NCBI GenBank assembly: GCA_016220085.1
Contig: JACRIN010000015.1
Span: forward strand, 91,007-155,006
Source: Planctomycetota bacterium
GTDB lineage: Bacteria; Planctomycetota; UBA1135; GCA-002686595
DNA: 64,000 nt
Direction: 5' to 3'
Position numbers and translations under genes: made by a program. Positions 27,081 through 35,608 of the stretch are shown piece by piece; position 1 is the first letter of the stretch; the number at the start of each line of letters is the position of its first letter. A model generated the notes under the pieces. That model had not been told where the DNA came from and did not search any database. It worked only from the letters and a program-made list of their open reading frames with translations.

Positions 27081-28082
27081 GTGAGCGGCGAGGTCGTCGT
27101 CTTCGTGGCGAAGGGCGGCCGAGTGCGCATGGACGTGCGCCTCGACGGGGAGACGGTGTGGTTGTCGCTCGATCAGATCGCGCGCCTCTTCGAGCGCGAC
27201 AAGTCCGTGGTCTCCCGCCACCTTCGGAACGTGTTCGCGAGCGGCGAGCTCAAGCGCCGGGCAACTGTTGCAAAATCTGCAACAGTTCAACGTGAGGGTG
27301 ACCGGGAGGTCACCCGCCAGGTCCAGTTCTACAACCTCGACGCAATCCTCTCGGTCGGCTACCGCGTGAACTCCAAGCGCGGCACGCAGTTCAGGATCTG
27401 GGCGACGAGCACGCTGCGCGAGCACCTGGTGCGCGGCTTCACGCTCAACGAGCGCCGCCTGCGCGAGCGCGGGTTCGCGGACATCGACCAAGCCGTGGGA
27501 CTGCTCGCCAAGACCCTCTCGGCGAACGCGCTCGTCGGCGATGAGGGCGCGGCCCTGCTCGACGTCGTCAAGCGCTACACGCACGCCTGGCACCTGCTGC
27601 TCGCGTACGACGAGGAGCGGCTCCCGTCGGAACCCGGTCGACCGATGCGACCCACCGCCAGACTGACGCACCGCGCCGCGCGCGAAGCGATCGATCGGCT
27701 GCAAGTAGAGTTGTCAGGTCGGGCGGAGGCCAGCGCGCTCTTCGGACGGGAGCGGGGCGAGCAGCTCGCCGGGTTGCTGGGAGCGATCGAGCAGACGTTC
27801 GATGGCAAGCCGCTCTACCCCAGCGTCCAGCAGCGTGCCGCGCACCTGCTCTACTTCGTGATAAAGGACCACCCCTTCGCGGACGGCAACAAGCGCGTCG
27901 GGGCGCTGCTGTTCCTGGAGTATCTGAGGCTCAACGGGCTCCTCGTGCGCGCCGACGGCCAGGCGCGGATCGCCGCAAACGCGATGGTGGCGTTGGCGCT
28001 GCTCGTTGCAGCGAGCGAAGCCTCTCACAAGGACCTGATGATCCGCCTGATCCTCAACCTCCTGCACGACGCAGACGCCTGA
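27081..28082 (+). CDS. RhuM-family protein with Doc/Fic domain
   Basis: The start is GTG 27081 with GGAGG six bases upstream. The first 160 residues of 333 are a RhuM ('virulence protein RhuM') domain: LSLDQIARLFERDKSVVSRH, ATVAKSATVQ, YNLDAILSVGYRVNS. The C-terminal half is a Fic/Doc fold with HPFADGNKR (264-272). The Lys in GNKR, in place of the Gly of AMP-transferring Fic proteins, is the Doc pattern, so a kinase-like activity is possible (inference). Such proteins occur in mobile and defence regions and may act as toxins. No separate antitoxin is evident, although the minus-strand small gene overlaps its 3' end. Confidence 0.88.
   Translation: MSGEVVVFVAKGGRVRMDVRLDGETVWLSLDQIARLFERDKSVVSRHLRNVFASGELKRRATVAKSATVQREGDREVTRQVQFYNLDAILSVGYRVNSKRGTQFRIWATSTLREHLVRGFTLNERRLRERGFADIDQAVGLLAKTLSANALVGDEGAALLDVVKRYTHAWHLLLAYDEERLPSEPGRPMRPTARLTHRAAREAIDRLQVELSGRAEASALFGRERGEQLAGLLGAIEQTFDGKPLYPSVQQRAAHLLYFVIKDHPFADGNKRVGALLFLEYLRLNGLLVRADGQARIAANAMVALALLVAASEASHKDLMIRLILNLLHDADA
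27263..27287. repeat. Palindrome inside the RhuM coding sequence
   Basis: 10-bp arms (27263-27272 and 27278-27287) with a 5-nt centre. It encodes the ATVAKSATVQ stretch that is typical of RhuM proteins, so it may simply follow from the amino-acid repeat. Confidence 0.6.
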
Positions 28083-28368
28083 CGGCAAGGCATCCGAGAT
28101 CGAGAACTTCGGTCCCGTCGATCGTGACGCTGGCCCGTGTGCCCTGCGGGATGAACGTCTGAGCGACGACCTGGGTGCAAATCAGGATCTTGCCTGCTGG
28201 GACGACCTACGGTTGCCCCTCGACCAGGCGCACCATGTCCCTCGGGTGCGGCATGTACTGGACGCGGACCGTGGCGGTGGAGGGCGCGAGCGACTGGGAC
28301 ATCGTCAGGAGCGCGACGGCGCCGAGCACGAGGCCGACGAGAAGGGAGCGAGGGTGGAGCTGGATCAT
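28054..28368 (-). pseudogene. Small exported protein split by an in-frame TAG
   Basis: ATG 28368 (GGAGA six bases upstream) starts a 53-residue product with an export signal (LLVGLVLGAVALLTMSQSLA) and VQYMPHPRDMVRLVEGQP, then TAG at 28207-28209. The same frame goes on without a shift as VVPAGKILICTQVVAQTF, then TRASVTIDGTEVL, to TGA at 28054. Downstream residues look like the natural continuation (a barrel-like beta domain), so the ancestral protein probably had about 104 residues. Either the gene is recently broken, or TAG is read through. The 3' end overlaps the RhuM-Doc gene tail-to-tail. Confidence 0.6.
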
Positions 28369-28426
28369 GGGGATCTCCGGGGTTGGGGATCGCGCGAGCG
28401 TATGCCGAGCGCCCGACTCCCGCACC
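28359..28426 (-). repeat. Leader/promoter repeat, copy B
   Basis: Second copy of the sequence at 26573-26640. On the minus strand it contains a TACGCT minus-10-like box, the GGAGA ribosome-binding site and the first codons (Met-Ile-Gln-Leu) of the small exported protein. Confidence 0.7.
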
Positions 28427-28486
28427 CGAGCCCGCGTCCGAGGGGGCTCCCAGCTTCCGGCCAGGCACGATTAGACTGCTCCGGCT

Positions 28487-30757
28487 ATGTCCCAACTCGA
28501 TCGCCTCGCCCGTGCGCTCGTCGACACCGCCTTCGAACTCCACCGGCGTCGGCTGTGGCTCCAGGCCCCCGGCGACGGACTGTTCCTCGTGCGTATCCCA
28601 GACCAGCCGCACCCGTTCGTCGCCACGATCATCGGTCAGCTTGGAAGCAACTACGGCCTGATCCTCGCTTGCGGCGAGCACGCGCTCGACGAGTTCGTGC
28701 ACTCCATCGCTACCCGTGCGTCGGGTCTTCGATCCGTGGGTGTGCTCAGCGTCACCATGGGCTCGCTCGGCAGCATCCCGCCACACATGCGCGGCGTGAT
28801 CGAGGCCGCCGGTTTCCAGGCGCGACGAGAGGCGCTCGCCCCGTTCTTCATGGCCAAGACCGCGGATCTCGACAAGGGCCGCGCCCCGAGCCGATCGGAG
28901 CAGCGAGTCTTGCTCGCAGTCATGCGCGGTGTACTGCTCGCCCACGACGCGGGCGAGCTTCGCGTCGCGGAGTTCAGCGCGACGCCGAAGCGCTTGCTCG
29001 AGATCACCGTCACGGGCGAGGGACGCGACCTCAGCGCGAGCACGCGCACGGTCCGCGTGGATGTCGCCGCAGTTCGATCGGCAACGGCGTCCCTCTCTCT
29101 GCCGCCGGACCTGCCGCGCCTCGACGAGCGTTGGGTTGCGGGCACGGTCCTCGACGAAGGACTCGGTCCGGCTGACGTCGACGAGATCGCCGTCGTGGTA
29201 ATCAACGAATCCAAGGGACTGGCGATCGCTCACTGTGCGGCCTCGTCGGACGAGCCCGATGCGATCCCGAAGTTGTTCGCGGCATTGCTCCGCGGCGAGT
29301 GGGAGCGACAGGGGCCAGGATTCCCGCGCGAAGTGCTGTTCACGGACTCGCGGATCCAGGTGCAGGTTGAGCCGATGCTCCGAGATCACGGCGTGCAGTG
29401 CTCGCTCATCGACCACCACGAGTTGATCGACGAGTACGCCGACCTCTGCGACACGCTGCTCGCGGACGCCCTTCGACAAGAGCCCCAGGTCGCGAAGACC
29501 GATTCGCTGCCGACCACGCTCGAGGGGTGGAAGGCGGCGGACCTCGAACTCACCAGGCAGCTGTGCGACCTCGTCGATGGCCAGTCCAAGTCCAAGTCGA
29601 TCGACCGCGCGATAGCACGGTACTTCGGCACCACGGAGACCGGCGTCGAGGTGCTCTCGACGCTGCAGCAGTTTCAGCCGCTCGGCGCGTTCATGGAATG
29701 GCGCCTGGCCGACTACCGCCCGACCGCGCGCTCGAAGACGTTTCTAGAAAAGCAACTCCAGCGCAAGGACCTGTGCCGGGTCGAGCGTGCGCTGATCGAG
29801 GCGCGCTTGAACGCCCGGCTTTCGATCTATCGCATCGTCGCGACCCGCCCAGGGGAAAGCCTGGATGTCGAGGACATCTTCGACGGCTGCCGCTTCACGG
29901 TGCACGACCGCTCACTTTCCGGTTGCGACGTCGAAGGCGGGTGCATCCCGATGCGCCTGATGACGGTCAGCCGGTGGCTGTTCCCGGCGTTTGCCGGTCC
30001 GGCGATGACGACCGGCGATGTCGATCGAGCGACGCGCTTCTTGGAATCGTGCGGCTTCGACCTGTCGCGCGAGTCGATCCGACTCCATCCGCAGATGCTC
30101 GGGTGGATTTGGCAGATCTTCCTCCCTCGGAATCGGCCACAGATCACGCTCACGAACACAGACGGGGATCTGCTCCTGTGGCACACGGCGACGTTCCGGC
30201 TCGCCGATCCGATCGCGACCGCTCGCGGACTCCATGCCAAGGAGAAAGTGAACTTCGACGAGGTCGACGGCACCTGGACCTGGTGGAAGCCCGGCGGCCC
30301 CAGCCCTGGGTTCGGAGACAACACGACGCTCGGTTCGATCGAGATCCACGACCAACGGCTCGTGCTAGAGGTGAACTCGGCGGCTCGGTTCGCTCGTGCG
30401 AGGACGTGGATCGAGGCGCTTCCCGGCGGCGTCGAGTTCGAGCGCGTCACGACGCGGGAAGTGAAGCCCGGCGCGTCCCCGCTCGACGATCGGCTCCCGA
30501 GCAAGCGGCAAACGGTCTCGCCCGAGTTGATCGAGCGGATCGCGAAGATGCACCGCGAGTCATGCATGCGCTGGCTCGACGAGCGGGTTCCGGCGCTCGG
30601 CAACCGCACGCCGCGTCAGGTAGCGACGACCGAAGCCGGGCGACAACGGGTCGCGGTGATGATCCGCACCATGCCTGCGATCAGTTCGCAAACCGGCCCG
30701 ATCGAGCCGCCTCGCGAAGAGATGCTGAGGGCGATTGGAGTTCCCGTCTCGCTCTAG
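28487..30757 (+). CDS. Uncharacterised 756-residue protein with a MbcA/ParS-like C-terminal segment
   Basis: I cannot name this protein. Two segments, near residues 20-70 and 235-330, share an alpha/beta look (ATIIGQLGSNYGLILACGE and EIAVVVINESKGLAIAHCA) like the DUF6930/DUF7309 group. The middle is helical, then comes a segment with GTWTWWKPGG and a conserved-looking LGSIEIHDQRLVLEVNS. The end, MRWLDERVPALGNRTPRQVA, matches the short motif found in MbcA/ParS/Xre-type antitoxins and in proteins that end in SEC-C domains. No signal peptide or membrane segment is seen, so it is probably cytoplasmic. It stands alone between the small exported gene and a convergent zinc-ribbon gene. Confidence 0.6.
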   Translation: MSQLDRLARALVDTAFELHRRRLWLQAPGDGLFLVRIPDQPHPFVATIIGQLGSNYGLILACGEHALDEFVHSIATRASGLRSVGVLSVTMGSLGSIPPHMRGVIEAAGFQARREALAPFFMAKTADLDKGRAPSRSEQRVLLAVMRGVLLAHDAGELRVAEFSATPKRLLEITVTGEGRDLSASTRTVRVDVAAVRSATASLSLPPDLPRLDERWVAGTVLDEGLGPADVDEIAVVVINESKGLAIAHCAASSDEPDAIPKLFAALLRGEWERQGPGFPREVLFTDSRIQVQVEPMLRDHGVQCSLIDHHELIDEYADLCDTLLADALRQEPQVAKTDSLPTTLEGWKAADLELTRQLCDLVDGQSKSKSIDRAIARYFGTTETGVEVLSTLQQFQPLGAFMEWRLADYRPTARSKTFLEKQLQRKDLCRVERALIEARLNARLSIYRIVATRPGESLDVEDIFDGCRFTVHDRSLSGCDVEGGCIPMRLMTVSRWLFPAFAGPAMTTGDVDRATRFLESCGFDLSRESIRLHPQMLGWIWQIFLPRNRPQITLTNTDGDLLLWHTATFRLADPIATARGLHAKEKVNFDEVDGTWTWWKPGGPSPGFGDNTTLGSIEIHDQRLVLEVNSAARFARARTWIEALPGGVEFERVTTREVKPGASPLDDRLPSKRQTVSPELIERIAKMHRESCMRWLDERVPALGNRTPRQVATTEAGRQRVAVMIRTMPAISSQTGPIEPPREEMLRAIGVPVSL

Positions 30758-30854
30758 CGCGCCGTGTCTCCCGCGACCGAAAAAGTGGGGCGACGACCTT
30801 GCGGCCGCCGACCCCGAGGGAGAGATCCTCGCCGGGCTTCCCGGGCTCGCGCCT

Positions 30855-30877
30855 CGCTCGCAATGGACTCGCGAGCG
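30855..30877. terminator. Hairpin between convergent genes
   Basis: 7-bp perfect stem (30855-30861 with 30871-30877) and a 9-nt loop, located between the end of the 756-residue gene and the end of the zinc-ribbon gene. It could serve both strands; no T-run. Confidence 0.4.
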
Positions 30878-30900
30878 ACCTACCCGCAGGCATCGTCGAT

Positions 30901-31359
30901 CTAGCTTGACGAGCGACGCCGATCTATCTCGGCGAGCGCGTCCCTCAATCGGGCATGCACCAGCACACCGACCTTGCCGGTCTTGAAGTCGGTGAACTGG
31001 GCATCGAACTCCGTACGGTTGATGCAATCGGGACAGACCGGGATCTCAGCCATGACGATCTGCTCCTTCCGGGAAGCCGCCCCTGCGAGCGCGCCGAGCA
31101 GTCCGCCGATGAGCAAGTCCATCAGCGCACGCTTCTCGGAGATGCCGCGATCAACGGGCCCGCTCGCGTCCCGCACCGAGACGACTTCCACTCGGCGTCG
31201 TCCGACGCGACCGCAGTTCGCGCAGACGTCAGGGAGGTCCGTCCACGCGTCCACCAGGATCGCGACGCGAACAGGGTCACCACACGTCGGGCAGCTTCCG
31301 TCCGATCGCGGAGTGACCTGCGTCTGACAGCGTGTGCAGTTGATGAACTTGGTCCCCAT
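30901..31359 (-). CDS. Zinc-ribbon protein with a hydrophobic segment
   Basis: This 152-residue protein begins with a double CxxC ribbon (INCTRCQTQV ... SCPTCGDP) and then has CANCGRVG and CPDCINR pairs. A glycine/alanine-rich hydrophobic stretch (LMDLLIGGLLGALAGA, about residues 80-95) could be a membrane segment or buried helix. ATG 31359 is the natural start. The pattern resembles small bacterial zinc-ribbon membrane proteins of unknown function. It is convergent with the 756-residue gene. Confidence 0.7.
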   Translation of the reverse strand: MGTKFINCTRCQTQVTPRSDGSCPTCGDPVRVAILVDAWTDLPDVCANCGRVGRRRVEVVSVRDASGPVDRGISEKRALMDLLIGGLLGALAGAASRKEQIVMAEIPVCPDCINRTEFDAQFTDFKTGKVGVLVHARLRDALAEIDRRRSSS

Positions 31360-31511
31360 GGTGAGCGTCGTTCCCTCTCCCGTCGACGTCCCGGCTCAGG
31401 ACTGGCCGCGACTCGAAACCCGAGTCTAGCGTTTTGCGTCACCCCACCCATTGCACCCCGTTCGTGGCCATCCACCGGGACGAGGCAGCCCTCAACACTG
31501 ACGCTCGTCCT

Positions 31512-31715
31512 TCACTCTAGCTTCTCGATCGCCTCGCGGAAGTCGGCGGTCTCCACGTGGCTGTTCACCGACGCGGTCCGGGTCAGCGTCGAGTGCCCGA
31601 GCAGCCGCTGTGCCTGGATCAGCGAGACGCCGGAGCGTGCGCAGCGCGAGGCGACGGTGTGGCGCGAGGCATGGACGCTCGACTTGCGGCCGTGGGCATC
31701 GAAGCGCGGGACCCG
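31512..31715 (-). pseudogene. Tyrosine recombinase, C-terminal fragment
   Basis: The 67 codons encode the end of a phage-type integrase: HASRHTVASRCARSGVSL (the HxxRH box), QAQRLLGHSTLT (the GHS box) and a final helix. The catalytic tyrosine, expected 6-8 residues after GHST, is missing; the segment reads RTASVNSHV. There is no start codon or N-terminal domain: the frame is closed directly upstream by the stop of the next gene. It is a decayed remnant of an integrated element. Confidence 0.8.
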
Positions 31716-31970
31716 TTAGGCCCCGGGCCCAGGCTCGATCCGGCGCAGCTCCTGCATGCGCTTCCTCAAGTGCTCCAGCGCCTCGAAGAACGCTGCGGCC
31801 GGAAGTACGCTCTTCTGCTCGCCGCGCGGCACGTGGAGCTCGATCTCCATCGCCTCGTACCCGCGCTCCTGCGTGAGCACGCAGACGATTTGACCGGCGA
31901 AGTACAGCTCGCCGACGAGGTCTTCGTGGTCGGGGTCGCTGCCGATGGTGATGCGAAACCGGGGGTCCAT
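31716..31970 (-). CDS. Small conserved-looking protein next to the integrase fragment
   Basis: ATG 31970 starts an 84-residue protein with good coding character: FRITIGSDPDHEDLVGELYF, then VCVLTQERGYEAMEIEL, then a C-terminal helix with basic residues. I know of no function, though the pattern (acidic N-terminal strand, then SQE/TQERG) looks like small proteins found beside integrases. Its stop TAA (31718-31716) directly abuts, in the same frame, the integrase fragment, as expected after a deletion. It may be part of the same element. Confidence 0.55.
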   Translation of the reverse strand: MDPRFRITIGSDPDHEDLVGELYFAGQIVCVLTQERGYEAMEIELHVPRGEQKSVLPAAAFFEALEHLRKRMQELRRIEPGPGA

Positions 31971-32303
31971 GCGGATCGAGGATCGATCCTCCGCGATGGC
32001 CGACTCGGTCGCAAGCGACGTCCAACGCAACGAGTCGCGTGTCGTGGTGACACGACAGCTCGGCCATCGTCACACGGAGACCTTCGACGTTGGCGTCCGG
32101 GCCGTTCCGCGTTCACGCCGACGCATGCAGCATCTCCGCGCCCTCGTCGGGTGCTCGACCTCTCGTCGTTGGGTGCTCATCGTGCGCGTCGATGGCGCGA
32201 ACCTTGGACGTTGAACGCCCGGACCCGCGAGCCGCCGCCGATGCGGTTGCAACCGATGTTCAGCTCGCAAGAGCACCTCACCATCGGGCCGTCATCTCCT
32301 AGT
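31971..32303. other. Non-coding segment within the element remains
   Basis: No supportable gene. Overlapping open frames on both strands are Arg/His-rich and look like shadows. It probably belongs to the decayed integrated element. Confidence 0.35.
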
Positions 32304-32519
32304 TCACGCCCCAGGCTCCTCGCCGCGAGGACGGAACAGCAGCGCCGAGCGCGCGCCGCGCTGGACGTCGAGAGCTGCCGGCAACTCCTGCGGTGCACGG
32401 CCGGCCAGCTCGAACGGTCGATGGACCCACGCGGTCTTGCGCCACTCAACTCCGTCGATGAAGAAGCGGTGGCGGCGGCGGCGCTCGGGTTCGCTCGGAA
32501 CAGGGATCGCGATCCGCAC
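32304..32519 (-). CDS. Possible small protein
   Basis: GTG 32519 opens 71 codons with a plausible beta-hairpin start (RIAIPVPSEPE, HRFFIDGVEWRKT) and a basic tail. The sequence reads better than the competing frames, but no family or ribosome-binding site supports it. Could be a fragment. Confidence 0.35.
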   Translation of the reverse strand: MRIAIPVPSEPERRRRHRFFIDGVEWRKTAWVHRPFELAGRAPQELPAALDVQRGARSALLFRPRGEEPGA

Positions 32520-32604
32520 GTGAACGCGCTCCGGCTCTTCGCTGTTGATCGGATCAACTGCTGCGGTTCAGCGGTCGAAAAGGTGCGCGAGAGGAGTCCC
32601 GACC

Positions 32605-33522
32605 ATGCTCGATTCGAACGTGCGTTTGCCCGAGCCTCATCGGATCGAGGCCGAGTTCGGTGCGCTCCCCCAGTTGCCCCGCGCGGTGATCGAGATGACC
32701 GAGCTCGACATCGACTCGCCGAACTTCGCGGAAGAGGTGGCTCGGATCGCCGAGATGGAGACGTCGATCGCGGATCAGGTCATGCGGATCGCGAGCGTCC
32801 AAATTCCGCTTCCGCCGGAGCCGATCGACTCGATTCCGGAAGCGGTCGTGCACATGGGCTCGCGAGCGATCTCCGAGCTCACCGGGTCGCTCTCCGCCTT
32901 GAGTGTGTTTCCGCCGATCACGCAGGAGCACGTCGAGCTCTGGCGGCACGCCAACCAAGTCGCGGTGATCGCGCGGGACATCGCCGAGGATCGATCGATC
33001 GGAATCGACCCGCAGGCCGCCTACTTGGCGGGATTGCTGCACGACATCGGCCGCTTCTTGATCTTTGAGCAAGACCCACAAGCTCTGTCGGACTCGAGCG
33101 TTCGCGGCAGGCCCGCAGCGCCCACTCTCATCGAGGCGGAACGGGCGAGATTCGGCGTCGAGCACGCGGAAGTCGGCGCGATGCTGTGTCGGCACTGGGG
33201 GCTGCCCACCGCGGTCTGCGACATCGTCCGACTCCACCACAGCGTGGTCGTGGCGGACGAGCCGCTGCTGGCGCAGGTCGAGCGATGTTTGCCGATCATC
33301 CAACAGGCCGATCACCTCAGCTCGCTCCTCTCGCGCGAACGCCGCCTGCTGGAGCTGCCGTTCTCCGAGCGAAGGGCGCTCATCGCCGCGCACTGTATGT
33401 CGACGTATCGCGCAGCGGCGTCTACGCCGACTCGGCTCGCGGAACGACTCGACATCGTCGTCGGACGCAGTCGCGACTTGCTGCGAAACCTCGGGCTCGG
33501 TTCGAGTTCGCCGGTCGATTGA
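32605..33522 (+). CDS. HDOD domain protein
   Basis: The 305-residue protein is mainly an HDOD domain (an HD-related domain without the full metal site), used in bacterial signalling and often next to GGDEF or EAL proteins. Features are LPQLPRAVIEM near the start, ARIAEMETSIADQVMRIAS, the HD-like LLHDIGRFLIFEQ, FGVEHAEVGAMLCRHWGLP and LHHS. ATG 32605 is preceded by GAGGAG at good spacing. The diguanylate cyclase gene 770 bp downstream on the same strand is a likely functional partner. Confidence 0.88.
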   Translation: MLDSNVRLPEPHRIEAEFGALPQLPRAVIEMTELDIDSPNFAEEVARIAEMETSIADQVMRIASVQIPLPPEPIDSIPEAVVHMGSRAISELTGSLSALSVFPPITQEHVELWRHANQVAVIARDIAEDRSIGIDPQAAYLAGLLHDIGRFLIFEQDPQALSDSSVRGRPAAPTLIEAERARFGVEHAEVGAMLCRHWGLPTAVCDIVRLHHSVVVADEPLLAQVERCLPIIQQADHLSSLLSRERRLLELPFSERRALIAAHCMSTYRAAASTPTRLAERLDIVVGRSRDLLRNLGLGSSSPVD

Positions 33523-34294
33523 TCGCACGGCGGCGCTCCGCTCGACGGAGCAGCAGCGGTTTCGCGCGCGGGCTCGATCGACGGCGAGCCGGGGCGCGCC
33601 GCGCGCGCGAGTCGTGACGCGAGGCGTACCGCTCGCCCGACGGCGTCGACCCGCGAGGAACGGTTGGCGACTCGACTGCGGGCTGGTGCAACCTGGCGCC
33701 CGACCGACGACGCTCTCCGGGCCCATGGGTCACACTCCACGCCGCGGCGGTGGGAGTCGACCGAGAGCGTCGAGCGGGCGAGCGCCGCGTCGCGACGATC
33801 GGAGCGACGAAGTGCGGCACCGCGAGCTCGCGCCGAGATCGCGTGCCGTCGCCGCGGGGCCCGCGCGATGCGGAGGTGTTCCGATGCAGGGTCGTGAGGC
33901 GGCGCCAACCCGCGGTCGCGTCGCCGGCACGAGGCGCGGACCTCCACGAATCGCGACCCCGGGTGCAAGACCTGCCTCAGGCGCGATGGAGCTCGGCGAG
34001 CGACTCGCACCATGCACGAGCGTCCGAGAACTCGATCGGACCTCGAGGTCGCGGTCGCGTCGCGAACTTCGTGGAGGCTCGCGCCGTTCCACGCCGCGCG
34101 GGCCACGGACTCCTCGGCTGTCCGTCGGTCCGCAGCCAAACCGCGAGCCGCGTGGTGCGATCCGTCGCCTCGAACGCCGAGTGCGGGATTTCGCGGGCCG
34201 CGCGCTCGCCCACGCAAGAGCGACTGGGTCAGCGGGGCTCGAATTCGAGGAGACGTATGCAGCCGGCGGCGTCCGACGTCCGACGCAGGTCCTC
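33523..34294. other. Gap between HDOD and diguanylate cyclase genes
   Basis: About 770 bp in which I can support no gene on either strand. The open frames are long only because the DNA is GC-rich; none shows a protein family. The cyclase promoter should lie here. A decayed gene is possible. Confidence 0.4.
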
Positions 34295-35608
34295 GTGGAA
34301 CCCAACACCGTCCCCCTCGCGCACAACGAAGCCCTTCGGGAACTCTTGGAGCGGCTGCCGATCCCCCTCGTCCTGATGGACGACGCCGCCCAGACGGAAC
34401 TCGTCAGTGACCAGTTCTCGCGCATCTGCACGCCCGACGTGCTCGCCACGACTGCGATTCGCCAGGTGATGGCCGCGCCCGGAGCGGGTTGGCGGTTGTT
34501 GAAGCTGGCGCAGCGTGACGGCACCGAAGTGGACGTGCAGGCGCGCGCGATGCGTTTCCACGAGCACGTGCTCTTGATGATCGACGAGACCCCCGGAGTC
34601 TTGCCTTCGCCCGCGGTCGAGGACATGCGCTTGCGTCTCGCAGAACTCGAGAGAGCGAGCACGACCGACAGGTTGACGGGCGCTTGGAACCGTGCGCATC
34701 TCGACCGCATCATCGACTCGGAGGTCGCGAGGAGTGAGCGACTGCGGCAACCGCTGACGCTCTTGCTCATCGACATCGATCACTTCAAGCGCGTCAACGA
34801 CGAGCACGGACACCAGGCCGGCGACAGCGTGTTGTGCGATCTCGTCGGCGTGGTCACGAAGCACGTCCGAGCCGCCGACCTGCTGTTCCGTTGGGGCGGC
34901 GAGGAGTTCGTCGTCCTCGCGACCGCGACGACGCACACCGGCGGCACGCGGCTCGCCGAGAACTTGCGCGCGGCCGTCGCGGCACACTGCTTCCCCGCCG
35001 TCGGGGAACTGACGATCAGCCTCGGCGTCGCCGAGCGCCTGAACGGCGAGTCGCCGCGCGCGTGGTTCGAGCGCGTGGACGAGCAGCTCTACTCGGCGAA
35101 GCGTAACGGCCGCAATCGTGCGGTCGTCGATCCGCGCGGCGCCTCCGATCGCTGGGTCGCCGAGCGCGCCAACTCCGCGTTGGAGCTCGTCTGGCAAGAG
35201 GCCTACGAATGCGGTGACGCGACCATCGATCGGCAGCACCGCAATCTCTTCGAACTCGCGAACACCGTGGTCGCCACCGTCCTCGCGGGATCGAGCCCCA
35301 AGACAGAGGTCACCACGGTGCTCGACGAGCTGATGTCGCACCTCCTCGATCACTTCCGCGACGAGGAGTCGATCCTCGTGAGCAGCGGCTACCCGCGCGC
35401 GGCGGCTCACAAGCGAGCGCACGCCGCGCTCGTCGCTCGGGCGACCGAGCTGCGCGCAGCGGCCGAAGCCGGTCGCGCGACGGTCGGCCATCTGCTGGAG
35501 TTCCTCGCGGTCGACGTCGTTGCCAGGCACATGCTGACCGCCGACAAGGACTTCTTCCCTTGGGTCGCGGCTCACGCGGCGAGCGCCGCGAAGCCGGTCG
35601 AGAAGTGA
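34295..35608 (+). CDS. Diguanylate cyclase with PAS-like and hemerythrin domains
   Basis: Three domains make up the 437 residues: a PAS-like sensor (about 5-100), a GGDEF domain (about 125-285) and a C-terminal bacteriohemerythrin (about 300-430). The active site reads RWGGEEF near 200, with an RAAD inhibitory I-site five residues before it, so product inhibition is expected. Hemerythrin iron ligands are present: IDRQHRNL, HFRDEES, HKRAHAAL and ARHMLTADKDFF. Binding of O2 or a redox change at the di-iron site probably controls c-di-GMP synthesis (inference from known Bhr-DGC proteins). GTG 34295 is the best start; a longer N-terminus cannot be excluded. Confidence 0.9.
   Translation: MEPNTVPLAHNEALRELLERLPIPLVLMDDAAQTELVSDQFSRICTPDVLATTAIRQVMAAPGAGWRLLKLAQRDGTEVDVQARAMRFHEHVLLMIDETPGVLPSPAVEDMRLRLAELERASTTDRLTGAWNRAHLDRIIDSEVARSERLRQPLTLLLIDIDHFKRVNDEHGHQAGDSVLCDLVGVVTKHVRAADLLFRWGGEEFVVLATATTHTGGTRLAENLRAAVAAHCFPAVGELTISLGVAERLNGESPRAWFERVDEQLYSAKRNGRNRAVVDPRGASDRWVAERANSALELVWQEAYECGDATIDRQHRNLFELANTVVATVLAGSSPKTEVTTVLDELMSHLLDHFRDEESILVSSGYPRAAAHKRAHAALVARATELRAAAEAGRATVGHLLEFLAVDVVARHMLTADKDFFPWVAAHAASAAKPVEK

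Noticed and set aside
30855..30877. Recombination site
   Set aside because: The 7-bp stem lies exactly between convergent genes and is more simply a terminator.
32545..35608. One continuous gene from HDOD to GGDEF
   Set aside because: The frame that contains the cyclase overlaps the HDOD gene in another frame, and its upstream part (33065-34290) is not protein-like. Two separate genes fit better.
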